A stretch of 64,000 nucleotides of DNA from Scylla paramamosain (Eukaryota > Arthropoda > Malacostraca > Decapoda > Portunidae): assembly GCF_035594125.1 (NCBI RefSeq), contig NC_087180.1:18976615-19040614 (forward strand), in the 5' to 3' direction. Shown here in pieces: positions 49,308-63,919 of the stretch (position 1 is its first letter; each line of letters starts with the position of its first letter). The notes below the pieces were generated by a model. The model worked only from the letters and a program-made list of their open reading frames with translations. It was not told the origin of the DNA and ran no database searches. The translations under genes were made by a program, and so were the position numbers.

Positions 49308-49857
49308 AAGTAAATATACACAGTACACACACACACATACACACAATGTACCATAACTCTATTTAAATAACTCAATATTTCAAACATTCATAAAAGAAAA
49401 AACGTTACAAATATGATGAATAAAAAAATATATATATATACACACACATATGAAACATTACTTACCTGGGAAAAAAAAGAAGAAAAAAAAACTAGCGAAA
49501 AATAAAAGCAAATAGGTACACGCACTCAAAAAAAAAAAACAAGTACACCAAAACAAAAAATAAATAAATAAAAAAAAAGGAAAAAAATATCCATCTCACT
49601 TTAAAACTCTCACTTCCTGTTATTTATTTATTTTTTTATTTATTTATTTATTTTTATTTTTACCATAATCACAACTGACTTTTCCCCTACCCACGTCCAA
49701 TGCAATTTTACATAACATACAAAATAGCTGGCCAAGACCACCACCACCCCTTCATTACACATTGACGTGCATAGGTAGACTCATTACTTCAGCAGACACG
49801 AATAGACATTACCATTACACATTCTATCAACTCTCACAGCGAAGAACAATAGTAGAG

Positions 49858-49965
<108 letters not shown>

Positions 49966-50106
49966 GTTTGAAGGGGGGGAGACTTTCATTTAAATGCAAA
50001 TACGGGAGAAAGAAGGGCTGGTGGAAGAGGAAGAGAGGAATAAGAGAGGAAGAGGGAGAAGAGGAGTGGAGGAAGGAAGGAATCAAGAAATAAGTGAGGG
50101 CTGTTT

Positions 50107-50190
50107 GAGGAGGAGGAGGAGGAGGAGGAGGAGGAGGAGGAGGAGGAGGAGGAGGAGGAGGAGGAGAAGGAGGAGGAGGAGAAGGAAATC
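50107..50190. repeat. (GGA)n microsatellite
   Basis: 75 bp pure, then GAAGGA variants. Confidence 0.97.
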
Positions 50191-50225
50191 GGGTATGAGA
50201 AAGAGGTACAAAGGGAAATGACGCC

Positions 50226-50332
<107 letters not shown>

Positions 50333-51242
50333 AAGAAAAGAAGGAAAGAAACGAGACGACAAAACCAAGAAAAGAGGAAGAGATGGAGAAGAAGAAATGA
50401 AAGAAGCAGTAAAGATGGAGAAAGGAGAAATAACAAAAGGAAGGAGGGAAAATTAAAGAGAAAACTTAAAGGAGGAGGAGGAGGAAAGCCGAGGAAGAAA
50501 CAAAGGAAAGGAGGAAGGAAGGAGGAGAAGAGGAGGAGTAAAGGCAAAAATGGAGGAAGAAGGAGAAGGAAGTGAAGAAGAGAGGAGATAGAGGAGAAAA
50601 GGGATAAATTATGCATGGGTGAGAGGTAAACAAACAAGACAGACATCGAAGGCAAAGAGGAAAGAAAACGGAGGTAAGGAGAGGAAGAAATGAAAATAGA
50701 AAAGAAAAAAAGGAAGAAAAGGAACAAAGACGGGAAGAAGAAGGAATAGAGATAGGAAAGACAGAAAGCAAGAGGAGAGATACGAAGAGAGGACAACAGA
50801 AGAAGAAAAAGAAAAAAAGAAGAAGAAATTAAAGTACCGAGGAGAGAAAAGAAGAAAGGAAGATATGAAAAGTAAATAAAAATATGTAAATTAAGATGAA
50901 GACCAAGAAGAGAGAAAAGAGAAGAGAAGAGTATTATAGAAAACAAAAATAAGAAAATAGGACGCAAAATAAATAACAGAAACACGAAAAGAATGAAAGA
51001 AAACGAAGAATAATGATGAAAGCAAAAGGAGGGAGAAGAGAAAAGGAATACAGAACAACAGATAAGGGAGGAAAGGGAGACAATGAAGGAAGGAAGGAAG
51101 GAAGGAAGGAAAGGGAGAAGGAAAGATAATAGCAGGAAGGAGGGAACGAGAGAAAGGGAGGAAAGAGATAATGGAGAGAAGAGAAAAAGAAAAGAAAGGA
51201 GATATAAAGATAGGAAGGAGGAAAAAGAGAATAGTAAACAGG

Positions 51243-52380
<1,138 letters not shown>

Positions 52381-52382
52381 CC

Positions 52383-52610
52383 AAAACTATACACAAATAA
52401 AATAAATAAAACAGGACAAACTTTCTTATTATTCAATCAGCTGCTGACTATACACAAATAGAGAAAAGAAAAAACTTCTATCACTCCCACAAACTATACA
52501 CAAATAAAAAAGATAAAAAAAAATTTGATTAATATTCTATCACTCCCCACAAACTATACACAAATAAAAAAATAAATAAAAAAAACTTCACTATTATTCT
52601 ATCAACTGAA
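52383..52610. repeat. Four-copy degenerate minisatellite, about 45-65 bp
   Basis: ACTATACACAAATAAA recurs at about 52387, 52447, 52492 and 52552. Between the copies lie AACTT and TATTCTATCA blocks; CTCCCACAAACTATACAC is shared by the last two. Confidence 0.88.
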
Positions 52611-52854
52611 ATTACGAACCATCCACCGTTATTTCTTTCTTTGGGTTACAAGTCCATCAAACCAAAAGATTCTCAAGGATTTAAAAAGGCCGCATTACAC
52701 AAGAATTCGTCTCTTAATCTCCGCTGCGCTGCCTCCAAGAAGCTGCGATTATTCATGAAAAGCAAGATATTAATAGCAAAGACTTCATTATCATAGAAAT
52801 AAGAGCTGTCATCATCCATTTTTGGGCTTCTACAACATCCATATACTCATACTC

Positions 52855-52963
<109 letters not shown>

Positions 52964-53474
52964 TATGCTTCTAACGATTATTCTAACCCATGGAGGAAAA
53001 CCGAAGAAAGGAGGAGGAAATGAAGAAGAAAAAGGGAAGAGGAGGAAAAAATAGAATGACGAGGAAGAATAGGAAGAAGAGGAGGAGGAAGAAGAAAAAA
53101 GCGGAAGAAGGGAACGAGGAATAAGAGAAACAAGAAGAAAATTGAGAAACACGCCAATTGAACATCTAGACCAGGAAGGAAGAGGAAGAAAGAAAGAAAA
53201 AACGGAAGAGGGGCACGGCGGAGGACAGGGCAGAGGGCTTGTCACTTAACATCTACACGAGCAACACACCTGGCCGGGAGGAGGAGGAAGGGAGGCAGTC
53301 AGCGTAATAGGCAAGATGTCACCCCTGTCACCTGAGAGCAGAATTTGGGGCCCGCTGATATACAACCTGGTCTTAATAACTCCTTAAAATTCACGCAATC
53401 TCGACCATCGTTTTCCAGCCCGCCATCCCTCATTCCACTGGACAGCCACCCGCTCGAAGGAAAATGGAGTAGAT

Positions 53475-53725
53475 AGCTGGAGGGATTCGGGATACCTACA
53501 CCTGCTCCTACACCTGTTCCACACCTGTTCCTACACCTACGTGCCTCACCTCCACACCTGCTAAGTATTTTGTTGCTAAAGTTTCTGCTACATCTGTACA
53601 TATGCCTGGAGGGTCACGGGATACCTACACCTGCTGCTACACCTGTTCCACACCTACATGCTTCGCTCTACACTAGCTACATCTTCTGCTACACCTGTTA
53701 AATTATGTTCTATACCTGTAGCTAC
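53475..53725. repeat. Two-copy tandem duplication, about 129 bp, of CACCTGYTCCTA-type sequence
   Basis: GGAGGGATTCGGGATACCTA and GGAGGGTCACGGGATACCTA each start a run of CTACACCTGTTCC units. The same CTACACCTG pentamer-rich style continues weakly to about 54000. Confidence 0.82.
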
Positions 53726-54239
53726 ACATATCGGGCGAGAGGACACACCTACACCTGCTTCTACACAAACTACACGCACTCATCTCTGCATTTCATAATA
53801 AACCTTTTTGCTACGTGTAATGGAGTTTGTTCTGTACCAATGTCATCTCTTCTTTGATAGTGAATAATATACCTACCTTCTACTACATCTACTACACCTG
53901 TAAACTCACTGTATCCTTTGCTACACGTGTTAAAATTATTCCAGCAACTATTTCTACACCTACTACAGTTATTTCTCTATTTAAACCTTGCATCTACATC
54001 ATCAACACCTCTTCCTTAAAAGTTCTATGCATTTTAATACACTTCTACGCGTTTCCCTACACCCATTACACCTTTTTCACCTTCTGCGCCTCCCTCAGCA
54101 CCTCCACACGTGCCCCGTCTGCAGGTCAATGCCTCTCTTGTTGTATAGACAAGTGATTGCTTTTTCTCTCTCCTCTAACGGTGCAATATTTTACTCTGTT
54201 TTCTCAGTGGCGCAAAGTGAGACATGCTATCTACGTTCG

Positions 54240-54280
54240 TGTCCTCCTCCTCTTCTTCCTCCTCCTCCTCCTCCTCCTCC
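54240..54280. repeat. (CTC)n, interrupted
   Basis: About 40 bp of CTC/CTT units. Confidence 0.9.
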
Positions 54281-54393
54281 TGTATTTCTCGTGAAGTGAT
54301 GCAAATGTACACGATATTTTTTTTTGTTGTTGTCGTTGTTGTTCTTATTTTCTCTTTAACAGTCCATATTTTGCTAACTGTCTGCCTGTCTGA

Positions 54394-54397
<4 letters not shown>

Positions 54398-54437
<40 letters not shown>
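54398..54437. repeat. (GT)n microsatellite
   Basis: 40 bp, pure. Confidence 0.97.
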
Positions 54438-54438
<1 letters not shown>

Positions 54439-54500
54439 CTAAACGAATGTCATGTTGGGCTAGAATACCGGTCGCGACTTTCACGGGATTACAAAGCGTG

Positions 54501-54627
<127 letters not shown>

Positions 54628-54722
54628 ATAAAAACATGAAAAAAAGGGGAAAAACATATTAATCGCGTGCTATGTGTGATCCTCCGGTGATATGTGACGC
54701 TTACGTGACGGGAAAGGTGTGT

Positions 54723-54868
<146 letters not shown>

Positions 54869-55103
54869 CAAACCTTGCATGAGGATGAATACTATAAGGC
54901 TACTGCCAGGTGAGTCTCTTCCACACCTGTCTGAGCTCAAGTAAGGCGTAGGCTGGGTTTTAGCGGATTAGTCACTTGTAAAGATGCCGAGTCATTAGCA
55001 GTAATTAACTTGATTTTAGTTCAGTAGTGGCGAGCAAGGAAGGTAGGCAGGATGGTAGATAGGTAAGTAGATAGGTAGATAGGTAGGTAAGCATAGGGTT
55101 AAA

Positions 55104-55190
55104 AGGAAGGAAGGAAGGAAGGAAGGAAGGAAGGAAGGAAGGAAGGAAGGAAGGAAGGAAGGAAGGAAGGAAGGAAGGAAGGAAGGAAGG
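55104..55190. repeat. (GGAA)n microsatellite
   Basis: 87 bp, pure. It is preceded by a GTAGATAG-type tetranucleotide stretch (55041-55090). Confidence 0.98.
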
Positions 55191-55663
55191 AGTGAATGAA
55201 TAGGTAGATGTAGTTAATGGTGTCATTACTGTGTTAAAGGGTTGATTTCTTGGTAAGTTAGTTAATTAGTTCATCCCTTAGTTACTTAATCTCTTAGTAA
55301 ATTAGCTTAGTTACTTCGCTCACCTGTTAGTTAATTAATCAGTCAGACAATTATTAACCCCATTAGTTAATCAGTTCATCATTTCATTAGTTAACTCCCT
55401 ATTCGACGTCACAGGATCCCAAGCAAGGTACACAGTTTAATCTCGTGTGTTTCTAAGCGCACCTTTAATCAGCACGCACTTCGCCTTGATCCTCGGTAAA
55501 TACTGGGCGCCACCTGTCCCTCCCACGTGCTCAGGCGTCTAAATTAAAAGCATTACTAGCAAGACATAACGATACAGCATGACCAGCACTTTTGCGTTCA
55601 GGCTCTTAGGTGCCAATGCCTCGCTGCTTCTCTCCTGGCATGCAGTATTTACAAAGCCTGTGA

Positions 55664-55763
<100 letters not shown>

Positions 55764-56109
55764 CTGTGTCTGTGTGTGGGAGGGTGAGTGGGTGTGTGTA
55801 TCCGCTGTCTCAGTCGTGGTATTCTGTTACATTTGAAGATACCTGGTCTAATTTTAACATAATTTTTGTCTTCTTGTTCTAATTAACTCACCAAAACAAA
55901 GGTGGTAAGAATCTAGACACTAAACACTATGTAAGATTTTCTCTTGTCTCTTTTCAGTTATTTTTTTCTTTTTTCAGATTAAGTGAGAGAAAATCTTGAC
56001 TTCTTATCTGTTCTCTAAGAAACTGGACACTTGACTGATTTTTCCCTCACTTTTCATCACAGGAATACTATTTTTTAGATAGTGAGAGAAAAACCATGAT
56101 TCTCTCCAT

Positions 56110-56112
<3 letters not shown>

Positions 56113-56147
<35 letters not shown>
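56113..56147. repeat. (CT)n microsatellite
   Basis: 35 bp, grading in from CTCCCT. Confidence 0.95.
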
Positions 56148-56454
56148 CTTTAATTACTGGCTCCTCGCCCGCCCACGTGACGTTAAGGAAATATACATGG
56201 AAGTCTGTTTGGAGTCTCTACCAAGCGTGCAATTGCCTCCGTGCCTCCGTTTCCATGCACTGACACTAATTAATTCCACACGCCTTGCAGGACCGAGGCG
56301 GCAGATGTGAGGCGAATGTCACAGTTCTGCCGCATTACCGGGAAAGGGGAGGCCGGCAGAGCAAGTGGTGAGTCATTACGGTAATTGATGAGGGGAGATT
56401 CTTTGTGTGCAGTGGACTGGATGGACTCTGTTGGTTTGGCTCTGAGTTTTGAGA

Positions 56455-56565
56455 AAGTTGAGTTGGGAGGGTAGAGAGTTGAAGATTGAGAGTAGAGGGT
56501 AGAGGTTACAGGGTAGAGGGTAGAGAGTAAAGATTAAAGAGTAGAGAGAGAGAGAGAGAGAGAGA
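56455..56565. repeat. GGTAGAG minisatellite ending in (GA)n
   Basis: Units GGTAGAGAGTTGAAGATTGA, AGTAGAGGGTAGAGGTTACA and GGTAGAGGGTAGAGAGTAAA grade into 24 bp of pure GA: a visible transition from a minisatellite to a dinucleotide array. Confidence 0.85.
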
Positions 56566-56616
56566 TACCCAACATTCATCGTAACAAAAAATTCGAAAAA
56601 ATCAAGACCACCACCA

Positions 56617-56620
<4 letters not shown>

Positions 56621-56682
<62 letters not shown>
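56621..56682. repeat. (CT)n microsatellite
   Basis: 62 bp, pure; inverted relative to the GA run at 56542. Confidence 0.98.
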
Positions 56683-56684
<2 letters not shown>

Positions 56685-56898
56685 AACCACAACCATTACC
56701 ATTAAGACAGCAACGTTTCACCTTTCACCCTGCCATCAACCACACCCCTACCCTCTCCTACGCCTCCCATACCCCTCCCCTACCCACCACATCCCCCATA
56801 GCCTCCCATAACCCACCACAGCGACAAAACACCGCCAATATCAAGCACACCCAAATATTTTATTTTCCTTTTTTTTCCTGTTTTTTTCCTTTTTTTTT

Positions 56899-56947
56899 GG
56901 TGGGGGAGGGGATGGGGGAAGGGGGGTGTGGGGAAGGGGGGTGTGGG
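56899..56947 (+). other. G-run cluster, potential G-quadruplex
   Basis: Runs of 4-6 G separated by 1-3 bases; GGGGAAGGGGGGTGTG is itself duplicated. Confidence 0.5.
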
Positions 56948-57361
56948 TCCAACATTTCATACGCTACGGGAGGCAACATCACGTGAAGGCGTCGACATGC
57001 GTTATTTTATTACGCGAGGTGAAAGGGGAGGGAAATTTGGAGTTTCGTGTTTTGTTTTCTTTTTTTCCTCTTCTTCGTTCGGTTCTTTCTTCGTTTCTTT
57101 ATTTATCCCATGTAAGGTAAAGAGGTATGGAGGATTTTTTTCTTTTTTTTTTTTTTTCTTCGTGAGTTTCATTTTTTTTTTCGCTCATTCTTTGTTCTTT
57201 TCTTTGTCTTTTTTTTTTCTTTTTAATGGTTTCCCTTTCTCGTCAGATCAAATATTTCTGTTGTGGCTTCTTTCTCTTCCATTCCTTCCTTCTTTTGTTC
57301 CTAATGTTCTTTTTTTCATTGATTTTATTATTTATCTTTAATATGTTCAAAACTATTTCAG

Positions 57362-57363
<2 letters not shown>

Positions 57364-57434
<71 letters not shown>
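57364..57434. repeat. (CT)n microsatellite
   Basis: 71 bp, pure, inside a T-rich tract (57040-57700). Confidence 0.98.
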
Positions 57435-57441
<7 letters not shown>

Positions 57442-58139
57442 TATACTTTTTTTGCCGCTTCATGAATATTTCAGAACACTTATAGCTGTGGCTTCTTTCC
57501 TTCTCTCTATTCTTTTCGTTCTCTCTTTTCTTTATTCTTTTCCACGGATAAATATTTGTTTTTCACCTCTTTGTAAAAAAAGAGAAATTTCGCAAAAATA
57601 CGTAACCAGTACAAAAATTCTGGTAAAAATAAAGTTAGCGTATCTATTTATTTTTATTTATTTTTTTTTATTTATTTATTTTATTTATTTATTTTTTTGC
57701 GTACAGGTGACCGTTAATAAAATACACGAGCCTGACCTGACCCCGATTTACCAAAACTTGACCTGAGTTGATGCAAGGAATAGAAATATATACTGGTACT
57801 TCCTCTCTTTTTTTCTCTCTCTCTTTTTTTCTCTCATCCACTAATCATCTCATTACCTTTTCCCTTCTGCAATCTCCCATTTGCATTTCTTTCTTTTTTT
57901 GCTTTAGTTTCTCATTATCTCATTATTTACGTGTTCATTCAGTCATTCTCTTCCACTACCACAATGAAATATTTCTTCACATTCTATCACATCCTTTTTT
58001 TCATTTATTCTCTTATTTTCTTTCCCCACATTATCTGTTGCTCAAGTCCATGTATAATATTCTAACATGACTCATCTGTTCACTGACCTATATATTTCCT
58101 TCCCCTGTGTCACAATAACGCATACTTTCATATCCTAGT

Positions 58140-58650
58140 GCCTCCTATATTCATTTCCTCCACCTTGTAATTTCCTGCTTGGGTTCGTCCACGTTCGCGC
58201 TGTTTCCATTTGCAACGATGTCAACTCTTTTTTTTCCTTTCTTTCCACAACAACACCTGCTTCCACCTAATAGTTCGTTTTCTATATTCATTCCCTCCAC
58301 CATGTCATTTCCTGGTTGGCCTCACCCATTTCCGCATTGTTTCCTTGTCCACTCTCACCTCCATTTCCTTTATTTCTTCATCTATCTTTATCTTTTAATA
58401 TTTCCCATCCTGTTACGCAGTTTCCTTCACCGAATCACTTCCTGGTTGGGTTCATCCACTTCCACGTTGTTTCCCTTTTACACAATCACCTCCATTTCAT
58501 TTATTTATGTATCGATTTACCTAGTTTTGCAACATACCTCCACTTTCCACTGTTTCGTATCCTACATTCATTTCATTTCCCCAACGATGTCTTTCCTTGC
58601 TTGGTTTCATCCATTTTCACATTTTGTTTCCCTTTATATTCTAACCTCCA
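58140..58650. repeat. Four-copy degenerate tandem array, about 128-152 bp
   Basis: CCTATATTCATTTCCTCCAC, then TTTCCTGGTTGG-TTC-TCCAC and GTTGTTTCC, begin near 58144, 58281, 58409 and 58561. Long plus-strand frames across it are artefacts. Confidence 0.85.
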
Positions 58651-58659
58651 GTAGTTTTC

Positions 58660-58771
<112 letters not shown>

Positions 58772-58799
58772 CTCCCTCTCCCTCTCTCTCCCTCTCTTC

Positions 58800-59635
58800 C
58801 CAGTGCCAAGTTTCAGCATTACTATTTAGCGAGGTGGTCAGAGGAAGTTTAAAAGGAATCACAACAAAAAGTCACTTGCAGATCCCACAGCCACCCATGT
58901 CCGGCTCGCTTGTAAATATTTCCACATGGGACAGTTTTTATTTCAACTCCACCTCTCTTTTTTTCCCCCTCTTTTTTTTTCCGGAAGTACCCGAGGGCTG
59001 TGCGTGATTTTTTCTTTTTTTTCCTTCTTTTTTGAGTGTATATATGTGTGTTTTGTTTTTGTTTTTGTTTGTTCGTTTTTTTTTCATATTTTTGCGTGTC
59101 TTTGTTGCGTGCACGTGTAGGGGTGGCTGGTTATGTGCGTGTGTGTCTGTATGCGTGTTTCCCTCTCTTGTTTCTGAAATTGTACATATATAGTTACAAT
59201 ACCAGGAATAAAAGAATGGATAAAGGATATACAGTTCGTGGCTTTTCGTCCATTTTCAGACGAGCAAATTCAGTTTCCATGTTGATTTGCCGCTCTTGTT
59301 AAGATGACTTTTAAAATGACGAAAAAATAACTAATATTTATGGGCGACTAAATTGATACTTTACGCAACTAATTTAATCTTCCTACTAAAAAAAAGCGTC
59401 ACAGAAATCTGTATCATATTCAAAGCCACTCTGATTCTACGTTATTCACTTCCTAATTATCAGTAAAAAGTTTTGATGGTAGAAAAGTTATACAAAAAAA
59501 TTCTTTCTACTTCCCATTTTCATTTTTGGTTTCAGAATAAAATAGCCTTTTCCAATAAGACTGAAAACCTTCATAAAAATTACACTATGTCATTTTTTTA
59601 GCTTTTCTTTTTTTCCCAGAAACCACACAATCATA
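58800..59635. other. T-rich then AT-rich spacer
   Basis: No gene, RNA or element recognised. Confidence 0.5.
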
Positions 59636-59637
59636 TA

Positions 59638-59738
<101 letters not shown>

Positions 59739-59739
59739 G

Positions 59740-61768
59740 CAGAACCCTACAGTAACACTAATTAAACCATAAAATCACTCAAGTCTCTCTTAAACCAGTA
59801 TATAATATTAGAGAAATCACATCTTAGCTAAACAATACCTTCTTACAACTTCCTTTACCTTTCCTATACTCCTATGTATCACCTTTCACTCTCTTAATAC
59901 CTACACTATCATAACAGCATCGTCAAGGAACCAGATACTCACCCTGCCACCTCGAGGCATCACAACACAAGGAAGAGAAATACAAAACCAAGCAATTCTT
60001 ACCTTTACTGGAGGAGAGAGTCGGGGAGAGCCAGCGTTCATCCTTTTCTTCCACGACCCACCAACCAACCGCCGCCACACTCTCACCTTCCTGAATAAGA
60101 GAAAAGGGTAAATCACACACTCGTATAAGGAAAAATATAGACGCCATGGGAGAAATAGTATTTTTTCTCCTCTTCCTATTTTTTTTTCTTTTCTTTTTTA
60201 CATTACCCACATTCTCTGACTGTCTTTGTCTTCTGTTTTATTTCTTTATGCTGCAGGGGGAATTGTCGTTCTAGCTAAAGGAGGACTAGAGGAAAAGTAC
60301 AAGAAAGAGATGACAGCACGTGAGGGGAATAATACAGCTGCCTCATCCTACTTGTCAGCTGCAAGTAATGACTCTGTCTGCCTTGACGTAAGCTGACGGT
60401 AACGAGTACTGGATGGAGCTTTGGTACCAGGTGAGGCAGCAATAAAGTATGTGGTAGGAATAAGGTTTTTTTTTTGGATAGTTCCGGAAAAAAAGAAGCA
60501 GTAACTCATTGTAATACCAGTTAGTTATAGTACACCAGGGAGCGGTACCACGTTAGCTAACAGGTATAAGAAAGGAAGTAGTAAGAAAACACCACCTTAG
60601 TTCTTGAGATAAAAAAAAAACATAAGTACTAGTGAACAGTCGTGACACAGAAAACGAGAGATTTATACACCAGGTAAACGAATAAGTAATAACCTAAGAC
60701 TACAACCGACTTAGCACTTAGTTAATAACGCTAAAAACGACCTAAACTAACCTAACGTAAACCACACATAAACTAACTTAATCTAACCAAAACTCACCTA
60801 ACCTAACCTAACACAACCAACTAACACTAAAACCTACCTTTGGAAGACAGAACAACACAAGACATCCTAGGCAAGACCCACAAGACCCCCAAGTACTGAG
60901 AGACGTAACAGGTAACGTGAGCCTAATACCAGGAGCCAACAGGTGTGGTGAAGAAAAAGCTGGTCTATTCAGGTGCACCAGATTCTAGGTAATTCCAGAC
61001 AATTAAAGTAATGAGAGACAATCAGGCGAATCAGGCGTGGGCGGTGATCGTTTCTGAAGTCTCCTCGTTACTCCCAGGGCGCTACGTGGGAGAAGCAAGG
61101 CGTGGGAGGAAGGAATTATATGTTGAAGGAGAAATGATGGAAAGAAGTGAAAGCAGTGGAGGTGGTGAAGGGTAAAGAGAGGATCAGATAAGAATAGATG
61201 AAAAAAGAAGATTGAGAGAAGTGAATGGTAGAAAAAAAGTGATAGAGGGATAAAAGATAAAAAAAAATAAAAAGATAGGAAGAGATAAATATAAACTACC
61301 TTACAGACTTTACACTACCTATACAAATCAGCACAGATATATTGACAAATATGAACGTATACACAAACACACGTTAAAATATTACTCCCTAACTGATCCT
61401 GCTACAATTGTGTTACTTTTCAGACAACGAGTACAAATTTCACATCTTTCCATTCCCCTCTCTTCGAACACAGAACACTTCAAATCTCACCAACCTTTAG
61501 AAATCAAATAAATTCTTGTATTCTTTAAAACCATTTACAAAACTCCTCAGCATCAAAGGGGAAACATTTTTATATCCAGGTATTATTCAGAAATCTTTGT
61601 TATTCTTCAGTACCTCGAGATTTGTGACTTCAGCTTCTGTCTGGTTGGTGTGTGCGTAAATTAAAGGAAATCTTCAGTACGCCTGCAGTGAAACAAGTAA
61701 TATTGCACAGCCTTTGGAAGGTTACGACAACAGAAAACGGAGTACGCAAACAAATCCCTCGAAGTATC

Positions 61769-61770
<2 letters not shown>
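59740..61770. other. Long stretch without microsatellites or genes
   Basis: About 2 kb of mixed composition, with one weak CCTAA-type patch at 60741-60838. No coding, RNA or element signature was recognised. Confidence 0.5.
60741..60838 (-). repeat. Short degenerate CCTAA/TTAGG-like patch
   Basis: CCTAAACTAACCTAACG ... CACCTAACCTAACCTAACAC with ACTTAATC variants, a smaller relative of the 28.5-kb block. Confidence 0.6.

Positions 61771-61772
<2 letters not shown>

Positions 61773-61854
<82 letters not shown>
61773..61854. repeat. (CT)n microsatellite
   Basis: 82 bp, pure. Confidence 0.98.
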
Positions 61855-61857
<3 letters not shown>

Positions 61858-62330
61858 ACAAACATACAAAAACAAGGAAAAAGAAAGAGGACAACAGAAG
61901 ACGAGTGTGAAAATAGATTAAAAGGGAAAATAGGAAAAAATCTAATGAACTAATAATGAAAATACAAAGAAAAGAAAAGGTGGAAGGGGAACAGAGAAAA
62001 AAAGGTGAGTAATGGGAAAAAAAAATACCAAAAAAAGGATTAAGAGTAAAAGTAAAAAAAAAAATAAGGGAGGGATGGAGAGTAGAAAAGAATGAAAAAG
62101 AAAAAAAGGAAGAGAGATAATGGAAAAGTAAAGAGGAAAAAAGGAGACATGGGTGGAAGAAGGAAAGGAAAAATTCGATGGAGGAAGGGAGGGAGGGAAG
62201 GAGCGAAGGAGGGAAGGAAAAATCTTGTACTTTTTCTTCTTCAACCTTCCTTCAATTTGCACCATAAAATCTTACGATAAATGAGAGAAAAGATACCATG
62301 TGTTAAGATGACGAGGAAGAAATTTTTCAC

Positions 62331-62370
62331 TCCTCCTCCTCCTCCTCCTCCTCCTCCTCCTCCTCCTCCT
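62331..62370. repeat. (CTC)n array, left arm of an inverted pair
   Basis: 40 bp pure, 37 bp before an inverted (GGA)n array. Confidence 0.97.
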
Positions 62371-62407
62371 CTTGATGTGGGAAAGTGACGGGTGTTAGGC
62401 GCCGCAA

Positions 62408-62503
62408 AGGAGGAGGAGGAAGAAGAGGAAGAGGAGGAGGAGGAGGAGGAGGAGGAGGAGGAGCAGGAGGAGGAGGAGGAGGAGGAGGAGGAGGAGGAGG
62501 AGG
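62408..62503. repeat. (GGA)n array, right arm of an inverted pair
   Basis: 96 bp with AGA and CAG interruptions; can pair with the CTC array. Confidence 0.97.
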
Positions 62504-62584
62504 GTAATGGGAGAATTTCTTAAGGAAGGGAAATTGAGATAAAAAGGAAACAGCCGTATATATTTCGAGGGACTTAAAGGAAAT

Positions 62585-62686
<102 letters not shown>

Positions 62687-63534
62687 TTAATCAAGAAATA
62701 AAAACAAAAGCGGTTTGGTTATCACTTTAATCAAGATTTTAGATTAATGGCATTTGTTTTCAGTCCAGTCATCAATCTTCTCATTTTCTGCTCTTAATTC
62801 ATTTTTCTTCCTCCGTTCATCTCCTTCCCATTCTCCTTTTTCACTTGTTTTCTTCATTTTTCCTCCACCTCCTCAAGGACATCATCAGCTGGCTCTCCTA
62901 ACGTGTAAGACGCACCTGACCTCCTTCCCGCTCACCTGTTCCTTACACAGGCACGCTCAATCCCCGACAGATCATTATAACAGACAATGGATTCTTACCT
63001 TAACAAACCACAGCCCGTCCACTCACTCAAGACTTCTGTTTTTAAAGTTTTGCCTTCTGATATGTAATGAGGCTAGAAATGTTTTACAGGTACATCATTT
63101 TACCTATGTGAGTTTAATAATATGTACCTGTGGGGATGATAAGTGGAAATAGGTAGGTATATTTCATACAGGGACTGCCACGTGTAAGCCTGGTCGCTTC
63201 TTGCAGCTTTCCTTATTTCTTATGTTCTTGTGTTTATTTTCCTGGCAGATGTTTGCGATTGCTATACTGTGACGCCAAAAGTGATGTGTTGTATGAAGTT
63301 TTGTTTTACCTCTGCTATCTTCGCTAAAGAGCATCACGTGTCCATTTTCAAGAAGGTATTTAATTTTTCAAGCAGGTATTTAAGAGTGTTACAGTTTTTG
63401 CTTCTTTTGTTTATATATGTACCTTAATATATGCTCATCAGACTTACAAAGCACTAATCTACGTAAATTATCTTTTCAAAAATCATTAATAATCTCAGTT
63501 TCTATTCGTATCCTGCTTCTCTGTCCCTACCTTT

Positions 63535-63722
63535 ATAGCACAATCCTGTACGATCCTACCTTTCCAGCACAATTCTACTTTCCAGCACAATTCTATCTTT
63601 CCAGCACAATTCTATCTTTCCAGTACAATTCTATCTTTCCAGCACGATTCTGCCTTTCCAGCACAATCCTAGCTTTCCAGCACAATTCTACCTTTCCAGC
63701 ACGATTCTACCCTTCCAGCACA
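63535..63722 (+). repeat. 20-bp minisatellite, about 9-10 copies
   Basis: Unit TTCCAGCACAATTCTATCTT with variants (AGTACAATT, AGCACGATT, CAATCCTAGC). Some units lack a few bases. The repeats keep a plus-strand frame open (FPAQFYL-type peptide) only because three units approximate a multiple of three. Confidence 0.93.
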
Positions 63723-63918
63723 AACTACCAACAAAACTCGCACTTCAAAAACAGATTAAGTGGTTTAAAGGCCGCAACAGACGTCATTACTAGTCCATTG
63801 TGCGTAAACAGCTGTCTGACCAAAAATACGAATGCAATTTATGCCTCAAAACATTCCCTCGTTTTCTCATCAAAACATGGAATATTTTTTTATTTTTTCT
63901 TGGGCAGCTAAATTTGTC

Positions 63919-63919
<1 letters not shown>

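Noticed and set aside
54880..54915. Exon candidate ending at CAG|GTGAGT on the plus strand
   Set aside because: Only a short frame after a (GA)n array; a good donor alone is expected by chance.
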